DNA from: Flavobacteriales bacterium UBA7325 | Lineage (GTDB): Bacteria; Bacteroidota; Bacteroidia; Flavobacteriales_D; Crocinitomicaceae | NCBI GenBank assembly: GCA_002471375.1 | Contig: DKPV01000087.1 | Location: forward strand, 1 to 26,283 | DNA: 26,283 nucleotides | Direction of reading: 5' to 3' | Part shown: in pieces, positions 17,969-25,639 of the stretch | How the letters are laid out: each line of letters begins with the position of its first letter | Position numbering within the stretch: the first letter of the stretch is position 1 | Notes under the pieces: model-generated | The model's input: only the letters and a program-made list of their open reading frames with translations | The model's database searches: none | What the model was told of the DNA's origin: nothing | Translations under genes and position numbers: made by a program

Positions 17969-19444
17969 ATGGCACAAAAATTTACAACAAGAGAGCAGGA
18001 TTATTCAAAGTGGTACAACGAAATTGTTGGACGAGCAGATCTTGCGGAGAATTCAGATGTAAAAGGATGTATGATTATCAAACCTTATGGTTTCGCTATA
18101 TGGGAGAAGATGAAAGATGAGTTGGATAAGCAATTTAAGGCTACGGGTCATTCAAATGCATATTTCCCACTCTTCATTCCGAAATCATATTTGAGTAAAG
18201 AGGCGAGTCATGTAGAAGGTTTCGCTAAGGAATGTGCAGTTGTAACTCACTATAGACTAAAGAACGCTGAAGATGGAAGCGGGGTAGTTGTAGATCCGTC
18301 AGCCAAGCTCGAAGAAGAGTTGGTAGTGCGTCCGACCTCAGAAACAATTATTTGGAGCTCATATAGAAAATGGATTCAATCTTATCGAGATTTACCTATT
18401 CTTATCAATCAGTGGGCAAATGTTGTTCGATGGGAAATGAGAACAAGAATTTTCTTGAGAACTGCGGAGTTCTTATGGCAAGAAGGGCATACGGCCCATG
18501 CCACCAGAGCAGAAGCAATTGAAGAGACAGAGAAGATGCTAGATGTTTACGCGAAATTCGCAGAAGGACATATGGCGATGCCTGTCATCTGTGGACTTAA
18601 AACAGAAAGTGAGCGATTTGCTGGCGCAGATGAAACTTACTGCATTGAATCAATGATGCAAGATGGAAAGGCTTTGCAGGCTGGAACCTCTCACTTCTTA
18701 GGTCAAAACTTTGCAAAAGCATTTGATGTGAAATTTGCGGATAAAGAAGGAAACCTAGAGCATGTTTGGGCAACTTCTTGGGGTGTATCAACTCGTTTAA
18801 TGGGGGCATTGATTATGACCCATTCAGACGATGAAGGATTGGTTCTCCCTCCTAAATTAGCACCGATTCAAGTTGTTGCGGTTCCAATTTCCAAGACGCC
18901 TGAGGGATTGGCTGAGATTTCAGCAAAGATGAACGATTTAGGTGATAAATTGAAAGCTAAAGGAATCTCGTTTAAATATGATGATGACGATAACCGTCGA
19001 CCTGGATGGAAATTTGCGGAGTACGAAGCAAAGGGTGTACCTATTCGATTAGCGATGGGACCTAGAGATCTTGAGAATGGAAAGATTGAAGTTACCAGAC
19101 GTGATGAAAAGACTAAAGAGATTCACGATTTTGATGGTGTCGAAGAATTTATCGAGAGGTTGTTAGAAGATATTCAGACGAACCTTCTTGATCGCGCAAT
19201 GAAATTTAGGGAGGAAAGAACTCAGAAAATCGACTCTTATGACGATTTTAAGCTAAAAATTGAATCGGAAGGTGGCTTTTTCCTTGCGCATTGGGATGGA
19301 ACGAAAGAGACTGAAGAAAAAATTAAACAAGATACCAAAGCAACAATACGTTGCATGCCGCTCGATGTAGAAAAAGAAGAAGGCGTGTGTATGGTGACTG
19401 GAAATAAATCAGTAGGCCGAGTAGTTTTTGCTAAAGCATATTAA
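17969..19444 (+). CDS. proS: Prolyl-tRNA synthetase, archaeal/eukaryotic-like type
   Basis: This class II synthetase charges tRNA-Pro with proline. At 491 residues it lacks the inserted editing domain of E. coli-type ProRS and matches the shorter archaeal/eukaryotic-like form. Class II motifs are visible: motif 2 around WEMRTRIFLRTAEFLWQEGHT and motif 3 around WGVSTRLMGALI, plus the proline-site VRPTSE segment. The anticodon-binding domain follows at about residue 290-400. The C-terminus ends in Tyr491 (FAKAY), as is typical of this type. The C-terminal zinc-like domain has lost most ligands: Asp443 and Thr448 replace the first Cys pair and Thr477 replaces the last Cys, leaving only Cys474. 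The next gene starts one base after the stop. Confidence 0.97.
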   Translation: MAQKFTTREQDYSKWYNEIVGRADLAENSDVKGCMIIKPYGFAIWEKMKDELDKQFKATGHSNAYFPLFIPKSYLSKEASHVEGFAKECAVVTHYRLKNAEDGSGVVVDPSAKLEEELVVRPTSETIIWSSYRKWIQSYRDLPILINQWANVVRWEMRTRIFLRTAEFLWQEGHTAHATRAEAIEETEKMLDVYAKFAEGHMAMPVICGLKTESERFAGADETYCIESMMQDGKALQAGTSHFLGQNFAKAFDVKFADKEGNLEHVWATSWGVSTRLMGALIMTHSDDEGLVLPPKLAPIQVVAVPISKTPEGLAEISAKMNDLGDKLKAKGISFKYDDDDNRRPGWKFAEYEAKGVPIRLAMGPRDLENGKIEVTRRDEKTKEIHDFDGVEEFIERLLEDIQTNLLDRAMKFREERTQKIDSYDDFKLKIESEGGFFLAHWDGTKETEEKIKQDTKATIRCMPLDVEKEEGVCMVTGNKSVGRVVFAKAY

Positions 19445-19445
19445 G

Positions 19446-20135
19446 ATGAGTGTAGAAGAAAATAACCGAAATGCAATAATTGGGCTTTTGACTGATAAAG
19501 CGAGCTTGAAGCAAGATATTGCAGATTACTCGCAAGAAATTATGGCGCTATTTACGGAAACAATGCGCAAAGAATTGACGTCATTAGAAGCTGATATCAC
19601 TGATATCCGTGTTCGAATGAGAATGGAGGAGAAGGGGAAGTATGAATTTAGGATATTTATCGGAAGTGATGCACTGATTTTTCAACTTCATCGTAATGTT
19701 TTCCGCTTGCCAGATGAGAACCCAATGTGGAAGGCAGCATACCTTAAGGATGATGAATCTCGCGGCTATTTTGGTATCATAAACATCTACAATTTTTTGG
19801 CAGAATCTTTTGAGCAAAATCGTTCAAATGATCCGGGATACTTGATTGGTAGAGTTTTCATGAATAAAGAGCGACACTTTATGGTGGAAGGGAAAGGCCA
19901 GCTTGGATTCTTGTTTAGAGATCTCCAAGGGAGTGAGATAAACGAAGGGATCGTTCAGCGAATTTTGCAAATTGCAATGGCTTATGCTCTTGAGTTTGAT
20001 TTGATTACTCCGCCTTATGAAATGATCCAAGAAGTTTCGGTTATGCAGATACAACATATCAGTTCAAATCTTCATGTTGCAACGGGTAAACGTCTGGGTT
20101 TTAAGTTCGGGACTGACAATGAAAATGTTTTTTAA
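19446..20135 (+). CDS. Conserved-looking hypothetical protein coupled to proS
   Basis: A 229-residue soluble protein that I cannot assign to a family. The ATG at 19446 lies one base after the proS stop, so the two are probably translated together; an upstream TTG in frame would overlap proS and is less likely. It has no signal peptide or membrane helix. Residues 1-45 are helical and acidic. Residues about 48-75 look like beta strands (IRVRMRMEE, then KYEFRIFIG). The second half mixes helices and strands and ends in a GKRLGFKFG segment. No nucleotide-binding or catalytic motif is evident. The neighbours are proS, tRNA-Glu and rpsT, which hints at a housekeeping context but does not prove a role in translation. 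Confidence 0.8.
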   Translation: MSVEENNRNAIIGLLTDKASLKQDIADYSQEIMALFTETMRKELTSLEADITDIRVRMRMEEKGKYEFRIFIGSDALIFQLHRNVFRLPDENPMWKAAYLKDDESRGYFGIINIYNFLAESFEQNRSNDPGYLIGRVFMNKERHFMVEGKGQLGFLFRDLQGSEINEGIVQRILQIAMAYALEFDLITPPYEMIQEVSVMQIQHISSNLHVATGKRLGFKFGTDNENVF

Positions 20136-20155
20136 AAAAAAAATCACTTTGTTGA

Positions 20156-20186
20156 TTGAAGATTCCAGAAATTCAACATATATTTG
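20156..20186 (+). promoter_or_regulatory. Promoter for the tRNA-Glu pair
   Basis: TTG at 20156-20158 and TATATTTG at 20179-20186 are separated by 20 bases, matching the Bacteroidota TTG-N19-21-TAnnTTTG promoter. The predicted start of transcription, near 20193, is about 35 bases before the first tRNA. It is the best promoter match in the window. Confidence 0.65.
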
Positions 20187-20227
20187 CACTCCCAAATTAA
20201 TACGCGGGAATTGAAATAAATTTTAAC

Positions 20228-20299
20228 GGCCCATTCGTCTAGTGGTTAGGACATCAGGTTTTCATCCTGGAAACAGGAGTTCGATTCTCCTATGGGCTA
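20228..20299 (+). tRNA. tRNA-Glu (anticodon TTC), copy 1
   Basis: A 72-base cloverleaf. The acceptor arms are GGCCCAT with ATGGGCT, and the anticodon stem-loop is TCAGG-TTTTCAT-CCTGG with anticodon TTC. The T arm contains GTTCGATTC, and the discriminator base is A. CCA is not encoded. The first acceptor pair is G-U. Confidence 0.96.
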
Positions 20300-20310
20300 C
20301 TAAATTAAAT

Positions 20311-20382
20311 GGCCCATTCGTCTAGTGGTTAGGACATCAGGTTTTCATCCTGGAAACAGGAGTTCGATTCTCCTATGGGCTA
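20311..20382 (+). tRNA. tRNA-Glu (anticodon TTC), copy 2
   Basis: Identical in all 72 bases to the copy 83 bases upstream, with an 11-base spacer between them. Both probably come from one transcript driven by the promoter at 20156-20186, and transcription may continue into rpsT, which starts 34 bases downstream. Confidence 0.96.
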
Positions 20383-20415
20383 CATAAATTGAATAAAGGA
20401 TTAAATTAAAGTAAT

Positions 20416-20667
20416 ATGGCGAATCATAAGTCAGCATTGAAAAGAGTACGTTCTAACAACGTAAAAAGAGTACGTAACAAATACCAACATAAAACGACGC
20501 GTAACGCGATCGCTAAAGTACGTGCAACAACAGACAAGAAAGAAGTTGAAAAAATGCTTCCTTCAGTATTTGCTATGATTGACAAATTAGCTAAGACTAA
20601 CGTTATTCATGACAACAAAGCTGGAAACCTTAAATCAGGTTTACAGAAGTTGGCGAACGCACTTTAG
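20416..20667 (+). CDS. rpsT: 30S ribosomal protein S20
   Basis: An 83-residue, strongly basic, fully helical protein with the typical S20 beginning (MANHKSALKRVRSNNVKRVR), the RNAIAKVR helix and the C-terminal HDNKAGNLKSGLQKLA motif. The length is normal for the family. S20 binds 16S rRNA early in assembly of the small subunit. It follows two tRNA-Glu genes closely and may share their transcript. There is no evident Shine-Dalgarno sequence. A strong palindromic terminator lies 23 bases past the stop. Confidence 0.97.
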   Translation: MANHKSALKRVRSNNVKRVRNKYQHKTTRNAIAKVRATTDKKEVEKMLPSVFAMIDKLAKTNVIHDNKAGNLKSGLQKLANAL

Positions 20668-20689
20668 TCGTTAAGAACGATTTAACTTG

Positions 20690-20717
20690 AAAGGGAAGCA
20701 TATGCTTCCCTTTTTTT
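20690..20717 (+). terminator. Intrinsic terminator of rpsT
   Basis: A perfect palindrome of two 12-base arms (20690-20713, core AAGGGAAGC with GCTTCCCTT) runs into a T tract that reaches 20717. It also contains the only in-frame ATG available to the following porin gene. Confidence 0.9.
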
Positions 20718-22471
20718 ATAACTTTATATTTCAGTCAAATTTATTGATTCAATTGAAGCTAGCCTTATTTTCATTGTGCATCCTAGCGAGTAGCTTGTCT
20801 TTTGGGCAGATTACGATTCAGTATGACACTTTACGTTTAGGAAATTCAATTTTAGGATCTATTGATTCTCTTGACTATAACTCAGGAGATTTACCAACTA
20901 CTTTTGATGGCGGTAGGTCGATTCTCAGTGAAAGCGGACTTTCAATTGGCCAGCTATCTAAAGATTATCAAGGCTTCAGGTTTCAGCCAGATGTCGGTTG
21001 GAGAACCATGAAGTTCTCGGCGCTACCTTACATTGGTTTCTCGTACACTTTTGGTGGGAATGGCACTCAATTTCTTGAAGCAAATTACGCACAAGCATTT
21101 ACGGATAGTCTTCTATTAAATATGTCCTATAAGCGAAGGGCAGGTGCCGGATTTATCAGAAATACTGCATTTACTGAGAATGACTATAGGCTACAGCTTG
21201 AGTGGAAGACTAGATTTTATGCTATGCAACTGCGTGGTGCATACTTGAGTGATACATCACAGCATTCTGGTGGATTGGACTCGCTTGACGTAGATCTAGG
21301 CCTAGAGTTCGCTTCTGTCAATAAACAGGATGCAGCTAGTAAATCCCAGGTAGGAATTGTTGAATTGTCGAATTACCTCAATTTCAATCCTAACTCCAAA
21401 ACTACTTTAGGACTACTAACGAAGCATGGATACCAAATAAGAGATCGGAGATATCATGAGACTGATACGTTATACGGAATCTATAATCAAGTATATATCG
21501 ATAGTTTTAATACTGCCGATAAATTTACTCTTGCGAGCGTGTCGAATGGGGCAGGAGTATACTTCTCTAGGAAGGGTGCTTATATTGATGGGACGCTGAA
21601 TCATACCTATTGGAAGGTCATGAATTTAGGCAACACAAATGATACAACGGAAATCGACCTGAATTCCTCTATGAAATGGGTCAGGAATCAATTTAACTTT
21701 TCTAATCAGTTTCATTTTAATATTCTCGGTGGTTTCAATGCATTGACGAATAACTTCGGAATAAACTATAAATTACCAAAATGGGAAATTCTAGGATCCG
21801 TAGATTTTCAAAGTTTTGCACCAGAACCGATAAAAAGATCTTATTATTCAAACTCTTTTACCTACTTACAAAATGACCTAAAGCTTCAACAAATGCTGAG
21901 AGCTCATGGTTCAATAGCGTGCGAATTGCAGGGGGACACTACTATTTTACAAGCTTCTGCTGATTTTCTTCAAATGAGCAACTCTTATTTATTCAATGAT
22001 TCTACTTGGGAGGCAAGTGGTCAAGGTGTTACCGCAGTTCAAGTTGGACTCAAGGCGAAGATGCAATTTGGCAAATTTCATGTTCAGCCAAAACTTATCT
22101 ATACCGCCGAGGCAAATGGATATATTCCATCATTCCAAGGTTACCTTCGCTTATACTTCAAGTCAACCATATTTAAAGCGAAGAAACTTTTGCTCGTTGC
22201 AGGAGTAGAGGGTTCTTATTTCTCTTCATTCAATAATAGAGTTTATACACCGGCCATGGATGCTTTCAATTGGTATAAGCCATCAGGTAAGACGGCTGAG
22301 ATGATTAATATGCATGCTTTCACAGCAATTGAGGTGAGCACATTTAGATTTTATGCAAGATTTGAAAATATCGGTAGTTTTTGGAATCAACCTATCACTC
22401 AGGAGGTAAGTGATTATCCTCTTTCTGGATCTCGATTACGCGTGGGCATTACGTGGGATTTCTTTAATTAA
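20702..22471 (+). CDS. Putative outer-membrane porin (Porin_10-like)
   Basis: From the ATG at 20702 the protein is 589 residues. A hydrophobic signal segment ends at SLSFGQ. The mature chain is rich in alternating aromatic/polar strands and ends in LRVGITWDFFN, a typical terminal beta-strand. Its layout, an N-terminal plug-like stretch followed by a barrel of about 16 or more strands, resembles the Bacteroidota 'putative porin' family. The start is uncertain. The ATG lies inside the rpsT terminator, while TTG codons at 20744 and 20753 would give shorter and more canonical signal peptides (MKLALFSLCILASSL from 20753). Substrate specificity is unknown. It stands alone between rpsT and the reductase gene. 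Confidence 0.8.
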   Translation: MLPFFYNFIFQSNLLIQLKLALFSLCILASSLSFGQITIQYDTLRLGNSILGSIDSLDYNSGDLPTTFDGGRSILSESGLSIGQLSKDYQGFRFQPDVGWRTMKFSALPYIGFSYTFGGNGTQFLEANYAQAFTDSLLLNMSYKRRAGAGFIRNTAFTENDYRLQLEWKTRFYAMQLRGAYLSDTSQHSGGLDSLDVDLGLEFASVNKQDAASKSQVGIVELSNYLNFNPNSKTTLGLLTKHGYQIRDRRYHETDTLYGIYNQVYIDSFNTADKFTLASVSNGAGVYFSRKGAYIDGTLNHTYWKVMNLGNTNDTTEIDLNSSMKWVRNQFNFSNQFHFNILGGFNALTNNFGINYKLPKWEILGSVDFQSFAPEPIKRSYYSNSFTYLQNDLKLQQMLRAHGSIACELQGDTTILQASADFLQMSNSYLFNDSTWEASGQGVTAVQVGLKAKMQFGKFHVQPKLIYTAEANGYIPSFQGYLRLYFKSTIFKAKKLLLVAGVEGSYFSSFNNRVYTPAMDAFNWYKPSGKTAEMINMHAFTAIEVSTFRFYARFENIGSFWNQPITQEVSDYPLSGSRLRVGITWDFFN

Positions 22472-22481
22472 GAATAAAAGG

Positions 22482-22511
22482 GAGAGCAGTAAGATTTACT
22501 TAGCTGCTCTC
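22482..22511 (+). terminator. Probable terminator hairpin after the porin gene
   Basis: An 8-bp stem GAGAGCAG (22482-22489) with CTGCTCTC (22504-22511) is extended by TAAG/CTTA after a one-base bulge, closing an ATTTA loop. It starts 11 bases after the porin stop. There is no T tract, so termination may not be intrinsic. Confidence 0.5.
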
Positions 22512-22585
22512 ATACCTAACCTACCTTTTACAACTAAACCTAACGCAAATTAAGAATCGCTCGTTCAGATTCCAAATCTTAGCAT

Positions 22586-22617
22586 ATTCAATGAACAAAT
22601 TCATGTTCTCATTGAAT
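22586..22617. repeat. Inverted repeat upstream of the fabG-type gene
   Basis: ATTCAATGA (22586-22594) and TCATTGAAT (22609-22617) form a perfect 9-bp inverted repeat around 14 bases, followed by TTT. It lies about 100 bases before the reductase start in a 248-base gap. It could be a regulator site or a second weak terminator. Confidence 0.5.
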
Positions 22618-22696
22618 TTTCGCCTCCTTTTAGGTAGAATTCATCGATTATTAATTCAATTCTGGCAGCATCTGTGTTATCAATGTGCACTTTGAG

Positions 22697-22704
22697 TATA
22701 TTTG
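22697..22704 (+). promoter_or_regulatory. Possible -7 promoter element for the fabG-type gene
   Basis: TATATTTG matches TAnnTTTG exactly and lies 15 bases before the ATG, implying a very short leader. A TTG at the normal -33 distance is absent. Confidence 0.35.
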
Positions 22705-22719
22705 GAAAAAATTTGAAAA

Positions 22720-23466
22720 ATGAAATTACTCGAAGATAAGGTTGTATTAATTACTGGTGCATCGCGTGGAATTGGAAAGTCAATAGCTGAAGCATGTGTT
22801 AATCAAGGTGCTAAAGTCGCATTTACGTATTTGTCATCAGATGAAAAGGCAAAAGCGCTCGAAGCTGATCTTGCTGTAAATGGAGGAGTTGCGAAAGGGT
22901 TTAAATCTGACGCTTCTAAATTTGATCAGGCACAATCGCTCGTGGATTCTGTAATTGAAGAGTTTGGTCAAGTTGACGTTCTTGTGAACAATGCGGGAAT
23001 TACGAGAGATAATCTGTTAATGAGAATGACTGAAGAGTCTTGGGATGAAGTAATGAATACTAACTTAAAATCGGTTTTTAACTTAACAAAGGCAGTTATG
23101 CGTCCGATGTTGAAGGCTCGTAAAGGATCAATCGTTAATATGTCGTCTGTTGTTGGAGTAAGTGGAAATGCTGGACAAGCTAATTATGCTGCTTCGAAGG
23201 CTGGTCTCATTGGATTCACTAAGTCAATTGCACAGGAGCTAGGTTCACGCAATATTCGTTGTAATGCGATCGCTCCAGGGTTTATTGAAACAGAAATGAC
23301 AGACACATTGGACTCGAAAGTTGTAGATGAGTGGAGAGCTTCAATACCATTAAAACGAGGTGGATCTACTAAAGATGTTGCAGATCTCACGATATTCTTA
23401 GCATCTGATATGTCTACTTATATTACTGGACAGACAATTAATGTTTGTGGAGGAATGTTGATGTAG
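22720..23466 (+). CDS. fabG: 3-oxoacyl-[acyl-carrier-protein] reductase (FabG-type SDR)
   Basis: A 248-residue short-chain dehydrogenase. It has the nucleotide-binding TGASRGIG motif near residue 13, the NNAG motif, and the catalytic residues Ser143, Tyr156 and Lys160 (YxxxK spacing intact). It also shows the GNAGQANYAASKAGLIGFTK block and the C-terminal ITGQTINVCGGMLM strand typical of FabG. FabG reduces 3-oxoacyl-ACP with NADPH in fatty-acid elongation. SDRs are numerous, and no other fab genes adjoin, so a related reductase is possible; the close motif match to E. coli FabG makes it the best call. A terminator follows, shared in space with the tail of a convergent pseudogene. Confidence 0.9.
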   Translation: MKLLEDKVVLITGASRGIGKSIAEACVNQGAKVAFTYLSSDEKAKALEADLAVNGGVAKGFKSDASKFDQAQSLVDSVIEEFGQVDVLVNNAGITRDNLLMRMTEESWDEVMNTNLKSVFNLTKAVMRPMLKARKGSIVNMSSVVGVSGNAGQANYAASKAGLIGFTKSIAQELGSRNIRCNAIAPGFIETEMTDTLDSKVVDEWRASIPLKRGGSTKDVADLTIFLASDMSTYITGQTINVCGGMLM

Positions 23467-23486
23467 AGTCATATAGAAATTTAATG

Positions 23487-23519
23487 AAGCCGCTGGATTT
23501 AAATTCAGTGGCTTTTTTT
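23487..23519 (+). terminator. Intrinsic terminator after the fabG-type gene
   Basis: The arms at 23487-23500 and 23501-23514 (core AAGCCGCTG with CAGTGGCTT) pair throughout with two G-U wobbles, followed by a run of T. The T run overlaps the stop codon of the convergent pseudogene. Confidence 0.85.
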
Positions 23520-24485
23520 ATGTTCTTCTTCTGCGATTGAATAGTACTTGTATTCCGTCAATTAGTCGCTTCAGTAGGTCAAAATACAATATGATGTAGG
23601 TGAAAAATGCGATTACCCAAATAACGATCAAGTTACTCCAGTACGTATCTACCTTAATTCCGAACATGTATTTCTGTGGCGCGTAAAAATGAGATTGTAC
23701 GAAGCTTACTTCGTTAGGTAGATTGTAGATAGCTTCGTCGTTTTGGTAGATAATATCATTATCTATGATAAGTTTATCCTCTTCCATTTTATTTGTGACA
23801 AGGTTCATGAGGCTTTCGTTTGAATAGCTTTTCTGAATGGCAGCGTATTTTTTTACACCTATTGAATCTATAATCTCTTGGATTTCACCGTTGTTGTCGT
23901 TATGGTTTTATTGAATTGAACAGTAAGAAAATCAAGAAAGGAATTCAATTTACTAAATCTGCTCATGGAATAGTTTGTTCCATTTTTGATGGAGTCGATA
24001 CAGTCAATACACTCTAGATTTTCCCAATAATAATCTTCCTTGTCGATTTCGTTTATAAGAATTTGTCGAGCGTGAGTCATGGTTTCTTCCGAGTTCTCGT
24101 CTGATCTTACTAGAATATCCATCTGTTTCTTTATTTCAGGTACCCAGAAGTCTTTCTTCCATTTAGCCTGACTCTGCTTCATTTTTTGATCAAAGTAATT
24201 TTTCTCTAATTGATTATTACTTGCCTGTTCTACAGCAAGCGCTTCATAAGCCCATCGTGATACCATCATGTTACCTATCCATGGAACTTTAGTAGCATTG
24301 GACACGGATGGATGAAGTTTATCAAATTGAACGATTACACCACTAAATAGAAGCTCTGGAATAATTAAAAGCGGTACAATAATGTAGATGACTTTGGCTG
24401 AATTAAAAGCGCTCGATATATTAAGACCAACCAGATTTGATAAGCAGGAATTAGAAAACAGCAAAAAAAACGTACAATTCAACAT
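23518..24485 (-). pseudogene. Remnant of an ABC transporter (ATP-binding/permease fusion), truncated and frameshifted
   Basis: Two adjoining frames encode the C-terminal part of a Bacteroidota ABC-2 type transporter. The first (24485 to 23868) has two hydrophobic segments with GLNISSAFNSAKVIY, LLFSGVIVQFDKLHP and MMVSRWAYEALAVEQ. The second continues as HNDNNGEIQEIIDSIGVKKY and ends with APQKYMFGIKVDTYW plus a membrane helix, closing at 23518. The frames join at a run of four T on the plus strand (23906-23909). One more T there would give an unbroken reading through Asn-Lys-Asn-His, so a one-base deletion or a sequencing error explains the break. Everything upstream, including the ATPase domain with Walker A, signature and Walker B motifs, is absent: homology fades by about 24470 and hemB starts 138 bases past the frame start. 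About 320 codons remain of a protein I recall as roughly 1000 residues. Confidence 0.85.
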
Positions 24486-24597
24486 TTCGCGTGAGATAAG
24501 TTAGGTCATTGTTATTCCCTAAACTCTCATCAGACAATTCTTATGGATTCTGCTTAGATGGGCAGGTTTCATGGTGTACATATTAAGAGCGAATTGT

Positions 24598-24605
24598 TAT
24601 TTTTG
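24598..24605 (+). promoter_or_regulatory. Possible -7 promoter element for hemB
   Basis: TATTTTTG fits TAnnTTTG and lies 18 bases before the hemB ATG. No -33 TTG is evident at normal spacing. Confidence 0.3.
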
Positions 24606-24623
24606 CTGTAAGCACAAATTGTT

Positions 24624-25589
24624 ATGAAAAGAAGACCTCGTAGAAATAGAAAATCTCATGCCATTCGATCTATGGTGGAAGAGACTAAGTTGGGAACTGA
24701 AAACCTAATCTACCCACTTTTTATTGAAGATGGATCGGGGGTGAAAACGGAGATTAAATCACTTCCAAACAATTTTCGTTGGTCATTGGATACTCTCTTG
24801 CCGGAAATGGATGAGTGCGTGCATCTTGGACTCGATAAGTTTGTGCTTTTCCCAGCGGTATCAGAAGAATTGAAGGATTCATTAGCCTCCTATAGCTTTG
24901 CGTCTGACAACTTTTATTTAGATGCAATTCGACAAATTAAAGAGAGATTCCCCCATATAGAATTGATGAGCGATGTTGCGCTAGATCCTTATTCATCGGA
25001 TGGTCATGACGGACTAGTTCGAAATGGGAAAATATTGAATGACGAAACGCTGCCGATATTAGCGAAAATGTCAATAGCACAGGCGCAGGCAGGAATTGAC
25101 ATTATTGGTCCAAGTGATATGATGGATGGAAGAATTGGTTTCATACGAGAAGCGTTAGATGCAGAGGATTACAAGGATGTAAGTCTGATGTCCTACAGTG
25201 CAAAATATGCAAGTGCTTTTTATGGTCCATTTCGTGATGCACTTGATTCTGCGCCAAAAGCAGGAGATAAGAAATCATATCAGATGAACCCTGCCAACAA
25301 GCGTGAGGCGTTAATTGAAGCGGAATTGGATGTTCTCGAAGGTGCGGACATGCTGATGGTTAAACCGGCAACTTGCTATCTCGATGTCATTCACATGTTA
25401 AGAGAAAACTATGACTTGCCGATAACAGCTTATAATGTGAGTGGTGAGTGCGCAATGATTTATGCAGCGAGTGCGAATGGCTGGTTAGATTATGAAAGTG
25501 CTATGACGGAAATGTTGTTAAGCATCAGGAGAGCAGGTGCAGATGGTATACTGAGCTATTTTGCTAAGGATTTTGCTCGAATTTCGTAA
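24624..25589 (+). CDS. hemB: Porphobilinogen synthase (delta-aminolevulinic acid dehydratase)
   Basis: HemB condenses two 5-aminolevulinate molecules into porphobilinogen, the pyrrole unit of heme, in the cytoplasm. The 321-residue length is typical. Both Schiff-base lysines are present: Lys194 in YSAKYASAFYGPF and Lys247 in MLMVKPATCYLD. The three cysteines that hold catalytic zinc in E. coli and animals are replaced by Ala119, Asp121 and Asp129 (DVALDPYSSDGHDG), the pattern of the zinc-independent, magnesium-responsive class known from Pseudomonas and rhizobia. The N-terminus (MKRRPRRNRKSHAIR) is the usual basic arm, supporting the ATG at 24624. An M50 protease gene follows after 50 bases and may be co-transcribed. 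Confidence 0.96.
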   Translation: MKRRPRRNRKSHAIRSMVEETKLGTENLIYPLFIEDGSGVKTEIKSLPNNFRWSLDTLLPEMDECVHLGLDKFVLFPAVSEELKDSLASYSFASDNFYLDAIRQIKERFPHIELMSDVALDPYSSDGHDGLVRNGKILNDETLPILAKMSIAQAQAGIDIIGPSDMMDGRIGFIREALDAEDYKDVSLMSYSAKYASAFYGPFRDALDSAPKAGDKKSYQMNPANKREALIEAELDVLEGADMLMVKPATCYLDVIHMLRENYDLPITAYNVSGECAMIYAASANGWLDYESAMTEMLLSIRRAGADGILSYFAKDFARIS

Positions 25590-25639
25590 AATCAGCCCTG
25601 ATCTTTGCATGATACAGCATTTCTCAATACTTTAGTTTC

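Noticed and set aside
20228..20382. Tandem tRNA repeats as attachment sites of an integrated element
   Set aside because: Only 11 bases lie between the copies and there is no integrase or cargo nearby; simple gene duplication explains them.
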